This document shows positions 16,585 to 25,292 of a DNA stretch of 64,000 nt, in pieces. The DNA is from Paraburkholderia tagetis (GTDB taxonomy: Bacteria; Pseudomonadota; Gammaproteobacteria; Burkholderiales; Burkholderiaceae), in contig NZ_JAKLJA010000026.1 of the NCBI RefSeq assembly GCF_022213065.1, positions 50,568-114,567 of the forward strand. Direction: 5' to 3'. Below the pieces are notes generated by a model that worked only from the letters and a program-made list of their open reading frames with translations, made no database searches and was not told the origin of the DNA. A program made the translations under genes and the position numbers. The first letter of the stretch is position 1. The number at the start of each line of letters is the position of its first letter.

Positions 16585-17219
16585 CATCGAACGCGGCTTG
16601 TCCACGGACCAGGAATACCGGTTCGTGATCGACGGTTCCAAGGCGCTGCGTTCGGCGATCGAAGAGCTCTTCGGCGAGCGCGCCCACGTCCAGCGCTGCC
16701 GCACGCACAAGTTGCGCAACATTCTCGAGCGCCTGCCGAAAGAATGCATCTCGCATACCGCAGCGATCATGAAAGCGGCCTACAAGCTGCCAGCCAAGGA
16801 CGGCATGGCCAAGCTCAAGACGCACGCGGCGTGGCTCCAGTCCGACCACCCGGATGCCTCGGCCTCGCTGCTCGAAGGACTGGAGGAGACGTTCACGGTG
16901 AACGAGTTGGGCCTGACGCCGGCGCTCGTGCGCGGCCTGTCTACGACCAACATCATCGAGAATCCGAACGGTGCGGTACGCCGTGTTGCAGGCCGTGTGA
17001 AGCGCTATCGCGATGCCGACATGGCGGTGCGCTGGGCGGCGGTCGGATTCCTGGAAGCCGAGAAGAACTTCCGCAAAATCCTCGGTGTGAGCGAGCTATG
17101 GGTACTCGCAGCGGCACTGAAGCGTCCGCCCTCGACAACGAACATTGACCATGATCGAAAGGTCGCCTAACCTATGCCGCACCCGCCGTCCCAACCTTCA
17201 ACTGTCATTGGGACATTGC
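16585..17219 (+). mobile_element. 3' fragment of an IS256-family element
   Basis: Nearly identical to the 3' half of the complete IS256-type element at 22777-24256. The frame to 17170 reads FVIDGSKALRSAIEELFGER through to ALKRPPSTTNID with only scattered substitutions. The same 3' untranslated end follows, finishing in GGGACATTGCC (17209-17219). The 5' part is missing exactly where the IS6 right end begins, so an IS6-mediated event removed it. Confidence 0.85.
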
Positions 17220-17514
17220 CTGGATATCGGAACAGTCCTGACGTTGCGACGACGGGCCCCAGAAACGGTATCCGACGCCGACATTTGCAACTTGATGCGA
17301 CTGAACGCCATCCGGGAACTGCCCAGTTCATTTACGAAAACGATGGGCGTTATGACTGCGAGACCTATGATAGAAATGCGCGCTCAGCTTGCTCCACCCC
17401 CTGGGAGGCCCGATGAATCACTGCCAACAGTTGGAGTCTCCGGAAAACCCGGGGCGCTTCCCATATCGTGAATCAATGGTCTGCAACGCCCAATCTATAG
17501 CCGCAGTCAACGCG

Positions 17515-18078
17515 TCAGTGCCCGAGCAGCCTTTGCAGCAGCTCGGTCGCATTGCCGGCACCGTACTTGCGCATCAGCCGCCCGCGGTAGACGTCGACCG
17601 TGCGCGGGCTGAGGTCCAGCACCCGGCCGATCTGCTTGCTGGTTTTCCCGGTCACGAGTTGCGCGGCGATTTCCCGCTCGCGCGGCGTCAGTTCGATCGC
17701 AACGCGGCGCGTCGCGCTCAGGTCCTCGAAGGTCCACACGCCCACCGCATGCGGGGCGACGCGCTCAAGCGAGCGGCCCGTCACGTGACACCAGAACAAT
17801 TCCCCGTTGGCCCGCTTCATGATGCGGTCGTCTGCGTAAATGCCTTGTGCGGTCATGATCGGCGGGATGCGCGTGCCGATTCGCTCGAATTCGTCCTCTG
17901 ACGGATACAGCACCTGAAACGATTGCCCGAGCAGCGACTCCCGTGGGCAGCCGAAAATCGCTGCCAGCTGGTCGTTGCAGTCCTCAATGAAGCGCTCGCG
18001 CGACAGCACGAGACCGATTGGCGCGAGGTGAAAGGCGGTTTGATAATCCAGTGCAGCCATGACTGTCTTGATAATCAT
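17515..18078 (-). CDS. PAS-domain LuxR-type regulator
   Basis: A 187-aa transcription factor: N-terminal PAS domain about 8-115 (FHLAPIGLVLSRERFIEDCN, FQVLYPSEDEFERIG, GELFWCHVTGRSL) followed by a NarL/LuxR helix-turn-helix at 125-185 (ELTPREREIAAQLVTGKTSK, LDLSPRTVDVYRGRLMRKYG). There is no receiver domain, so the PAS domain itself is the likely sensor. ATG 18078 follows GAGGGAGG. A near-copy of its leader survives at 13701-13750. The divergent or downstream target is not evident. Confidence 0.85.
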   Translation of the reverse strand: MIIKTVMAALDYQTAFHLAPIGLVLSRERFIEDCNDQLAAIFGCPRESLLGQSFQVLYPSEDEFERIGTRIPPIMTAQGIYADDRIMKRANGELFWCHVTGRSLERVAPHAVGVWTFEDLSATRRVAIELTPREREIAAQLVTGKTSKQIGRVLDLSPRTVDVYRGRLMRKYGAGNATELLQRLLGH

Positions 18079-18313
18079 ATCGCCAGCCTCCCTCTGTTCG
18101 AGTCGAACGGCCGGCATGGGTGTGCGCCGTGAAAATGTGGCGCTTTCCAGCGGGTGCAAGCCCCGCCCGGCAAATGTTCCAGCCGGAAGCAACGGAGCAG
18201 CCATGGAGGCAACGAAGTGGCTGAAGCCTTCGGTGACCCGTCAAGGCAGACCACCCGGAACATCGACATCAGAAAACGTTCAGTCGATGAGGTTCGCCAC
18301 GCCGGCAGCACGC
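18079..18313. other. Spacer between regulator and MFS gene
   Basis: About 235 bases between two minus-strand genes. Contains the leader of the PAS-LuxR gene (GTTCGA near 18098 and GAGGGAGG). No terminator with a T-run is seen for the MFS gene that ends at 18314. Confidence 0.35.
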
Positions 18314-19609
18314 TCAGCCGCGTCGCGCTTCCGCGATGTGACACCACCGGCCAATGAGGTACACCGTGAAGGGCAAAACTGCCGCGAGCGGAAGCAGGCG
18401 CAACGCGCCTTGAAGACCCACCGAGTCCGCGATCACACCGGTGAAAAAGGGACCCGCGGCGAGGCCTAATATATTGTTGAACAGCGTCAATGTGGCAAAT
18501 GCCGAGCCATGGATAGCTGGCGGTGTGGCCCCAGCAATAATCGCGCTACATGTGCCGAACGAACTGGCAAGGAAAAACACTGCGGGTGCAAGGAGCGCGA
18601 GTTGCAGATTGCCCGGTGGCAAGCGGAACGCGACCGCCAGCAGGATGCCTAGCACGAGGCAATAGCCAATGGCCATGTTCCACCGCTTAAGCGACGAGTC
18701 CCGGCTGATCCGGTCTGTGATCACACCGCACAGGAGTTGGCCCATGCCGCTGACAAGGACAAGGCCGGCCGCCACTACGGCAGCCTTGCTGACAGGCATG
18801 TCCCAGTAGCGATTCAGGTAGCTGGGCAGCCACACGAAAAGCGTGCCCTGAATGAAGATCTGCAGGGCGCTGCCGAGGTACGCGCAAAAGACGGAACGGG
18901 ACGGAAACAGGCCAGAGAGAAGCGCTCGGGGCGTCAGTTTCAGACGCTCGGCCACCGGCGTTCCGCTCGCATTGTCCGCATGCGCACGCGCGAGCCTTTT
19001 TTCCGTGACGACGAAGAAGTAAATGATCACCAGCACAAAACCAAAGATCGCCATCAGACCCATCGACCAGCGCCAGCCAAAGTGGGTCGCAACGACGCCG
19101 GAAAGCGAAACACCGAGCACGGACCCAAAGGCAGCGGCAGACGTAAAGCCGCCGGCAATGGTAGAGCGCAGACGCTTTGGAAAGATGCTCATGAGCATCG
19201 CGAGTCCGACACTTCCGTAAGCAGCCTCGCCGACACCCACGAAGATGCGCGCGAGGAACATCTCGTTGTAGCTGCTGGCAATCGCGCACCCGAGCGTGGC
19301 AACGCTCCACAGCGCAGCCATCAGTGCAATGCTTTTGACACGTCCCCAACGGTCCGCGATTATGGAAAATGGCAGGGTCAGCACGCCGACCGCCAACGGC
19401 ACCACGCCGCTAATCGAACCGAGCTTTGTATCAGTAAGCTGCCACTGCACTTTCAGGATCGGAAACAGGGCATTGAGCGCCTGCCGCGACATGTAGTCGG
19501 ACAGCAAGAGGAAAAACATCAATACAAATACAACCCACGCGTAGACACGGGCGCCACTGGTAGCCGCCGTCGGCTCGGCCGGCATTGCGTTACTCGTATT
19601 CAGGTTCAA
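18314..19609 (-). CDS. MFS transporter, anion/aromatic acid symporter-like
   Basis: A 431-aa twelve-helix major facilitator protein. Helix 1 is VYAWVVFVLMFFLLLSDY; the loop 2-3 motif is FSIIADRWGRVKSI; the C-terminal half begins near LTPRALLSGLFPSRSVF. TTG 19609 is the likely start, because GGAGGAG sits seven bases upstream and ATG 19585 lacks one. The protein resembles ACS-type carboxylate transporters. The collapsed pseudogene at 11696-12243 is a relative with the same N-terminus. A TGTCGACA site lies some 640 bases upstream, so membership of that regulon is possible. Substrate unknown. Confidence 0.88.
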   Translation of the reverse strand: MNLNTSNAMPAEPTAATSGARVYAWVVFVLMFFLLLSDYMSRQALNALFPILKVQWQLTDTKLGSISGVVPLAVGVLTLPFSIIADRWGRVKSIALMAALWSVATLGCAIASSYNEMFLARIFVGVGEAAYGSVGLAMLMSIFPKRLRSTIAGGFTSAAAFGSVLGVSLSGVVATHFGWRWSMGLMAIFGFVLVIIYFFVVTEKRLARAHADNASGTPVAERLKLTPRALLSGLFPSRSVFCAYLGSALQIFIQGTLFVWLPSYLNRYWDMPVSKAAVVAAGLVLVSGMGQLLCGVITDRISRDSSLKRWNMAIGYCLVLGILLAVAFRLPPGNLQLALLAPAVFFLASSFGTCSAIIAGATPPAIHGSAFATLTLFNNILGLAAGPFFTGVIADSVGLQGALRLLPLAAVLPFTVYLIGRWCHIAEARRG

Positions 19610-20250
19610 TTCTGTCTCCTCCAATGATTCACTAGATTCATATTGAATCGTGCCGCCTGGTCCGTGTGAAGCAAGGCCTCTACGCCGGGACCGGCACTCG
19701 TTTCTGCTGGCCGTCAGCATCGCCGGACGCTTTCTTTGTGTTGCCGTGCGCGCTTTGGATTTCGACGCTTGTCTCAAGCGTCCTGATGACTGGTGTGATG
19801 ACGTTGAAGTTCGCTCGTTTTGCTCCCCGATCGGAATCGGGGGTTCACCGGAAAGCCAATGTTTGCTGCTGCCGGGCCGGAGAAGGCGTCGTACATCGAC
19901 TAGGCGAGTCACATGCATCGCGCGGGAGATTTCGACGATTGACCGCATACACAGAACGAAGGCGCTCGCCAGCATGAACAACTCCGTATGAGAGGCCGTG
20001 CCCAACGATGTCAGTTGCCGCACCGTGGCTCCGCGTCCTGATTTCGCCCTGCATCGGCGCAGCGCACAATTGCGGAACGAACACCCCGGGTCTGTTTATG
20101 AGACAAATGCGGGCGATCTTCATGGCCCTGAAATTGTTGTGTCGCACCCCGCCTGGAGAAGCTCCAATCGAAGTATTGCGCCAAAGTCTCCCTTGCGGCC
20201 ACAAAGCGCCGGACGACAGACACTGACTTCAGGATAGCACCACTTATTTT
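19610..20250. other. Upstream region of the MFS gene, no confident gene
   Basis: About 640 bases with open but unconvincing frames on both strands (including a long in-frame 5' extension of the MFS gene). No family signature was seen. The length suggests a decayed gene or insertion scar between the MFS gene and the operator-like site at 20251. Confidence 0.3.
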
Positions 20251-20266
20251 TTATGTCGACATTAAC
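20251..20266. promoter_or_regulatory. Isolated TGTCGACA operator-like site
   Basis: ATGTCGACATTAA at 20253-20265 matches the operator core and its TTAA extension found in the 5416 and 12328 promoters, again after a T-rich stretch, but the TATACT box is replaced. It may have served a gene lost to the IS701/IS4 insertions to its right, or act on the MFS gene to its left. Confidence 0.45.
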
Positions 20267-20381
20267 TGTGAGGCCCGTGCAAACCGCCATGCCTGAGCGC
20301 GGAGAGGAATTGTTACGAAGTGGCGTAAACCCGAAACGGAGCCAAGGTTCGTAATATCGAGGGTACGACAAACGGGATCAC

Positions 20382-20582
20382 ATGCGCGTCAGACTGACCA
20401 ACCTGGCTCATTGTCAGCGCTTGCCGTTCCGTCTGGTCCTGATGGACACCTGGTATGCCGCGCGCGATCTGATGCTGTTCATCGAGTCGCTGGAGAAGAA
20501 CGACTCTCGCCCGCTACGCGCCAACCGGCAGGCGGACGACTCCGGCGCACGCCCCCTATACCGGCGCGTCGCAAACAACTGA
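20382..20582 (+). pseudogene. IS701-family transposase fragment
   Basis: A 66-codon frame with LPFRLVLMDTWYAARDLMLFI and IESLEK, then ANRQADDSG and YRRV, matching the middle of IS701-type DDE transposases around the second catalytic aspartate (MDTWY). No start, no ends and no other catalytic residues. Confidence 0.65.
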
Positions 20583-20849
20583 CCGGGAGCGTACCCAGCG
20601 TCGAGGAGAGGATGGACGAGCGGGAAGCGAAGTCGACTACGACGACACGGCATCCCAACTCGTCCCTACGCAGGAAACGTCCCAATCAATTCGTGCGGCA
20701 TCGCGGCCACGACAGACCGGCCGCCGGCAATGGAAATTTCGCGGCGGTGTTTCAAAAGACTCGACTTTAGACATCCAGCACCCCGATGAGGGGCGCTAGA
20801 AAATGGTTCGGAATTCGAAAAAAAACTTGACATGGACAGGTAATTGCGA

Positions 20850-20898
20850 GGCCGCCGCGCTGCTTGCGCGAGGTTTTAGCGCAAGCAGCGCGGCGGCC
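20850..20898. repeat. 20-bp perfect hairpin before the IS4 transposase
   Basis: Left arm 20850-20869 (GGCCGCCGCGCTGCTTGCGC) pairs perfectly with 20879-20898 across a 9-base loop (GAGGTTTTA). It ends one base before ATG 20900 of the transposase frame. Such stems near IS4-type transposase starts can block translation of read-through mRNA; that role is inferred. Confidence 0.75.
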
Positions 20899-20899
20899 A

Positions 20900-22207
20900 A
20901 TGAGAATCGTTTTCGGTTCTCTTGCGATAGCCATGTCACTGTCGAAACGCACCGAGTTTTACCTGAGCGAATGGATCAACGTTCTACTTACCGCCGTGCC
21001 GATTCGCTCGCAAACCAGCTTCCTCGAGCTGCTCTGCGGGTGCATGGTTTCGCCCGAAGGATGGGTGAGCCGCGCGATCTCGGCCATTGGGTGTACGCGC
21101 CACTGGACGGCGTATTTCAAGCTTCTGGAGCGTGGCACCTGGCGTACGGTGCCACTCGCACGAGCGCTGCTCAGACTGGTGCTTGCCGTCTTGCCCAGCG
21201 GCACGCTCACCATGGTCCTGGACGATACGCTGATCATGCGGTGCTCGAAGAAGGCACCGGGCGTGGCCTGGCGACGCGAGCACAGCGGCAAGACCAACCG
21301 GCCCAAACACGTCTGGGCGCAATGCATCGTGACCCTGGGTGTGAGCGTGCTGGGCAACGGGGGCGTCGGCATGGTGCTGCCGATCCTCTCGCGACTGGTT
21401 CCGGACACGGGCAACACCAACAAGCTCAAGATTGCGCTGGCGCTTGTGCGTGCGGTCTCGGGTGTGACGCAGCGGCCCATACGTGTGCTGTTCGACTCCT
21501 GGTTCATGCGCGCGCGTCTGGTGCTGCCGTTGCTGCGTCGGAACATGCACGTCATCGGCCAGGCGCGTATCGATACCGCGCTGTTTCTGCCGCCCGTACG
21601 ATCGGGTGCGCCCCGGCGTGGAAGGCCGCGCATCTATGGCAAGCGTCTGTGCGCCGAGGCCATCGAAGCGCTGCCCGCGACCGAATTGACGATGAGGCTT
21701 TATGGCAAGGAACAGCGCGTGCGCCTGCGTTCGATCGTCGCCGTGGCTCGCTTCCTCAAGGGCACGACGGTGCGCGCCGTCTGGTGCCAGTTCTACAACG
21801 ACAAGCGGCAGGAATGGACAAAGCGACGCCTGATCCTGGCATCCGAAGTCGATCTGGAGCCACAGACTATCGTTCAGCTTTACGCGCGCCGCTGGGGCAT
21901 AGAACCGCTGTTTCACAATCTCAAGCGCTGGTGGGGATTCAACAATCTCTGGCAGCAGAAGCGCACCGTACTCGAACTCTGGATGCAGATTCGTTCGTGC
22001 GCCTGGACACTCACGCAGTTGCTCAGCCTGGCGATTGCCGACGACTTCCCGATGCACAAAATTGCTCCGTGGAGAATCGGTCAGCCCGTCACCGCTGGCC
22101 TGGTCGCCCAATGGCTGCGTCGCGAATTTACCGGACTTGCCTCCCTCACTCCCGCGCACGGGAAGTCCCGAAAATTCCAGAGGCCCGAAGCGCGTCACGC
22201 CCCTTGA
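20900..22207 (+). CDS. IS4-family transposase
   Basis: DDE transposase of about 425-435 aa. First Asp in MVLDDTLIMRC, second Asp in RVLFDSWFMRA, and the diagnostic IS4 signature Y-2-R-3-E-6-K in LYARRWGIEPLFHNLKRWW. The frame is intact. Start may be ATG 20900 or ATG 20933 (MSLSKRTEFYL); the latter fits the conserved core better. The perfect hairpin lies directly upstream. Terminal inverted repeats could not be defined by eye, so element limits are left open (somewhere in 20600-20850 to 22210-22360). Confidence 0.85.
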   Translation: MRIVFGSLAIAMSLSKRTEFYLSEWINVLLTAVPIRSQTSFLELLCGCMVSPEGWVSRAISAIGCTRHWTAYFKLLERGTWRTVPLARALLRLVLAVLPSGTLTMVLDDTLIMRCSKKAPGVAWRREHSGKTNRPKHVWAQCIVTLGVSVLGNGGVGMVLPILSRLVPDTGNTNKLKIALALVRAVSGVTQRPIRVLFDSWFMRARLVLPLLRRNMHVIGQARIDTALFLPPVRSGAPRRGRPRIYGKRLCAEAIEALPATELTMRLYGKEQRVRLRSIVAVARFLKGTTVRAVWCQFYNDKRQEWTKRRLILASEVDLEPQTIVQLYARRWGIEPLFHNLKRWWGFNNLWQQKRTVLELWMQIRSCAWTLTQLLSLAIADDFPMHKIAPWRIGQPVTAGLVAQWLRREFTGLASLTPAHGKSRKFQRPEARHAP

Positions 22208-22486
22208 GTTACCAGTCGATGCCGCTTCTGCGGTTCCGCATGTTTGCTTCATCGCGATCTCAGTCTCGTTCGCTGCCTCGCCACTGCCACTCAGCAACGG
22301 TCGGCGACGGCGTTCGATTGTCTAAAGTCCAGTATTAAGGCTTAAGTTAGCAAAAATGTCATGCCGTGACCATTTATTGCAACGCGCTTTCAGCGCGTGG
22401 TGCGATCTCGTGACACCGTTGTATCCTCAGCTTGCCGGACTGAAAACGTCCAGTTGCCATCGGTCGCACCGGCGGCGACTCCCCTG

Positions 22487-22513
22487 ACCCAGCCTGACCG
22501 CTGGGTTTTTTTT
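22487..22513 (+). terminator. Rho-independent terminator
   Basis: ACCCAGC (22487-22493), loop CTGACC, GCTGGGT (22500-22506), then an eight-T run to 22513. It reads on the plus strand and ends 13 bases before the MFS start at 22526. The gene it once ended is no longer upstream, where the IS4-type element now lies. Confidence 0.75.
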
Positions 22514-22525
22514 CAGTTGACCCAC

Positions 22526-22778
22526 ATGCACGCCTCCTCAACGAAGTCGACTCCTTCCTCACGCATGAGCGCGCCTGAGTTACGCGCGACCGTGTCGCTC
22601 GCCGCGATCTTCGCGCTGCGCATGCTGGGCCTCTTCATGATCATGCCGGTGTTTTCGGTCTACGCGAAAACCATCCCCGGCGGCGAGAACGTGCTGCTCG
22701 TCGGCATCGCACTCGGCGCCTACGGTGTCACGCAGTCGCTCCTCTACATCTTCTACGGCTGGCTCTCCGACAAGATGG
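22526..22778 (+). pseudogene. 5' part of an MFS transporter split by an IS256-type element
   Basis: ATG 22526 or ATG 22565 starts the first two to three helices of a YajR-like major facilitator protein (AAIFALRMLGLFMIMPVF, LLVGIALGAYGVTQSLLY). The reading is cut in the conserved loop YGWLSDKMG, at codons for DKM, by the element at 22777. The rest continues at 24257. The intact protein would be about 400 aa. Confidence 0.9.
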
Positions 22779-24256
22779 CAATGTCCCAGGCGTAGTTGAA
22801 GGTTGAAGGCGGCGGTTCCCCGTTGGGAATCCGAGAGAATCGGGTTTCCACGACCAACTCCCTAATTCGGACAGGGAACCAAGGAGAACCGCCACATGAA
22901 GCCTACCAAGAAGAAGGCCCCCAAGGCCAGCGCGCCGTTGAACATCGTCGCCAAGCAGAACGAAGACCGGCTGCGGGCCTGTTTCGCCGAGAACAGTCAG
23001 CTCCTGCTGCCGATGCTCGACCTGATCCAGAACACTCGCACGAGCATCGACGAGCTGATGTACGAAGCCGGTCGCAGCCTGGTCGAGCAGTTGCTGGTGA
23101 TTTCCGCCACCGAAGTCGCCGGCGAGAAGCATCCGGGTCGCAAGGGCGGCGAGATCCGCTGGCACGGCTCGCAGCGAGGCCAGATGGTGATGGACGAGCG
23201 CAAATTGAGTGTCAAACGCCCGCGCCTGCGGCGTCGTGACGGCGGCGAAGTGCCGGTTCCCGCCTACGAGCAATTGAACGAGAATCCGCGCCTGGCCGAG
23301 CGCGTGCACGACATCATGGTCACAGGCGTGTCCACGCGCAAATATGCCGAGGTGTTGCCCGAGATGGCCGGCACCGTCGGTATTTCGAAGAGCAGCGTCT
23401 CGCGCGAGTTCATCCAGGCCAGCCAGACAGCGCTCACCGAGCTGATGGCACGGCGCTTCGATGAGCGCGAGTTCCTGGCGATCTACATGGACGGCATCAT
23501 CGTCGGCACGCGGCATGTCATCGCGGCCATCGGTGTGGACAGCACCGGCGAGAAACACCTCATGGGACTCGTGAGCGGATCGAGCGAGAACGCCCAGGTC
23601 GTCAAGGATCTGTTGCGCGGGTTGATCGATCGCGGCTTGTCCACGGAACAGGAATACCTGTTCGTGATCGACGGCTCCAAGGCGCTGCGCTCTGCGATCG
23701 AGGAGCTCTTTGGCGAGCGCGCCCACGTGCAGCGCTGCCGCACGCACAAGCTGCGCAACGTCCTTGAGCGCCTGCCCAAAGAATGCATCTCGCAAACCGC
23801 AGCGATCATGAAGGCGGCGTACAAGCTGCCGGCCAGGGACGGCATGGCCAAACTCAAGACGCACGCGGCGTGGCTGCAGTCCGACTACCCGGATGCCTCG
23901 GCATCGCTACTTGAGGGGCTGGAGGAGACGTTCACGGTGAACGAGCTGGGCCTGACGCCGGCGCTCATGCGCGGGCTGTCCACGACCAACATCATCGAGA
24001 ATCCGAACGGTGCGGTGCGCCGTGTCGCGGGCCGTGTGAAGCGCTATCGCGATGCCGACATGGCGGTGCGCTGGGCGGCAGCGGGGTTCCTGGAGGCCGA
24101 GAAGAACTTCCGCAAGATCCTTGGCGTGAGCGAGCTGTGGATACTCGCAGCGGCGCTGAAGCGTCCGCCCTCGACGAACATTGACCAGGATCGAAAGGTC
24201 GCCTAACCTATGCCGCACCCGCCGTCCCAACCTTCAACTGTCTGTGGGACATCGCC
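22777..24256 (+). mobile_element. Complete IS256-family insertion sequence
   Basis: About 1480 bases. The left end GGCAATGTCCCA and the right end (reverse complement GGCGATGTCCCA) match, with a second shared block AGTTGAAGGTTG further in. The host sequence CAAGATGG appears on both sides (22771-22778 and 24257-24264). The duplication is 8 bp if the element begins at 22779, or 6 bp (CAAGAT) if the two G residues belong to the terminal repeat. It splits an MFS gene. Carries one transposase gene. Confidence 0.9.
22896..24206 (+). CDS. IS256-family (mutator-type) transposase
   Basis: Intact 436-aa transposase with AAGGAG before ATG 22896. It shows the mutator-family layout: FLAIYMDGIIVG around the first Asp, FVIDGSKALRSAIEELFGER with the second Asp, the helical insertion with HVQRCRTHKLRNV, and a late GRVKRYRDADMAVRWAAAGF region with the C-terminal catalytic Glu nearby. 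The fragment at 16585-17219 is a diverged second copy. The complete frame and matching ends suggest the element may still be active. Confidence 0.93.
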   Translation: MKPTKKKAPKASAPLNIVAKQNEDRLRACFAENSQLLLPMLDLIQNTRTSIDELMYEAGRSLVEQLLVISATEVAGEKHPGRKGGEIRWHGSQRGQMVMDERKLSVKRPRLRRRDGGEVPVPAYEQLNENPRLAERVHDIMVTGVSTRKYAEVLPEMAGTVGISKSSVSREFIQASQTALTELMARRFDEREFLAIYMDGIIVGTRHVIAAIGVDSTGEKHLMGLVSGSSENAQVVKDLLRGLIDRGLSTEQEYLFVIDGSKALRSAIEELFGERAHVQRCRTHKLRNVLERLPKECISQTAAIMKAAYKLPARDGMAKLKTHAAWLQSDYPDASASLLEGLEETFTVNELGLTPALMRGLSTTNIIENPNGAVRRVAGRVKRYRDADMAVRWAAAGFLEAEKNFRKILGVSELWILAAALKRPPSTNIDQDRKVA

Positions 24257-25211
24257 CAAGATGGGCCGCAAGCCTGTGATCGTCATCGGCCTTGTGATCT
24301 TTGCCCTCGGCAGCTTCGTGGCGGCGGGCGCGCACGACATCACCTGGATCATCGTCGGCCGGGTGATTCAGGGCATGGGCGCGGTGTCCTCCGCCGTGCT
24401 TGCGTTCATTGCCGACCTCACCTCCGAAGCGCACCGCACCAAGGCCATGGCGATGGTGGGCGGCTCGATCGGCATGTCCTTCGCGGTGGCGATCGTGGGC
24501 GCGCCCATCGTGTTCCACTGGGTAGGCATGAGCGGCCTGTTCGCACTCGTCGGCGTGCTCTCGATCCTGGCCGTGGGCGTCGTGGTGTGGATCGTGCCCG
24601 ATGCGCCCAAGCCCGTGCATGTGCGCGCACCGTTCGCCGAAGTCCTGCACAACGTGGAGCTGCTGCGTCTGAATTTCGGCGTGCTCGTGCTGCACGCCAC
24701 CCAGACCGCGCTCTTTCTCGTCGTACCGCGCCTGCTCGTGGACGCGGGCCTGCCGGTCGCGTCGCACTGGAAGATCTACCTGCCAGTGATGGGTCTTTCG
24801 TTTGTCCTGATGGTGCCCGCCATCATCGCCGCGGAAAAGCGCGGCAAGATGAAGGCCGTGCTCGTCTCGGCCATTGGACTTGTCCTGGCCGGTCAGCTTC
24901 TGCTTGGCTCGCTTGCGCATACCATTGCAATCGTGGCGGCGGTGCTGTTCGTGTACTTCCTCGGGTTCAATATCCTGGAGGCCTCGCAGCCCTCGCTGGT
25001 GTCCAAGCTCGCGCCGGGCAACCGCAAGGGCGCGGCTACGGGCGTCTACAACACCACCCAGTCGATCGGGCTTGCGCTCGGCGGCGTGGTGGGCGGGTGG
25101 CTGCTCAAGCACGAGAGCGCGAGCGCGGTCTTCTACGCGTGCTCGGGACTTGTTCTCTGCTGGCTCCTGATCGCGTTCAACATGAAGGCGCCGGCGCCGC
25201 GCAATGCATGA
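24257..25211 (+). pseudogene. 3' part of the IS-split MFS transporter
   Basis: Continues the protein begun at 22526: KMGRKPVIVIGLVIFALGSF (loop 2-3 and helix 3), then nine further helices to LIAFNMKAPAPRNA. The frame could be read from ATG 24210 inside the element's end or ATG 24262, but a protein lacking helices 1-2 is unlikely to work. The ClC gene follows on the same strand after 81 bases. Confidence 0.9.
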
Positions 25212-25292
25212 CCTTTCCGGGCCCTGGCATAAACTGAAGGAAACGGCTGTACCATCCACACAACGACAATCGATAGACGGGGGAGACAGATC

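Noticed and set aside
24234..25259. 341-codon minus-strand frame over the MFS 3' part
   Set aside because: Shadow of a real transporter; His/Asp-rich sequence without structure.
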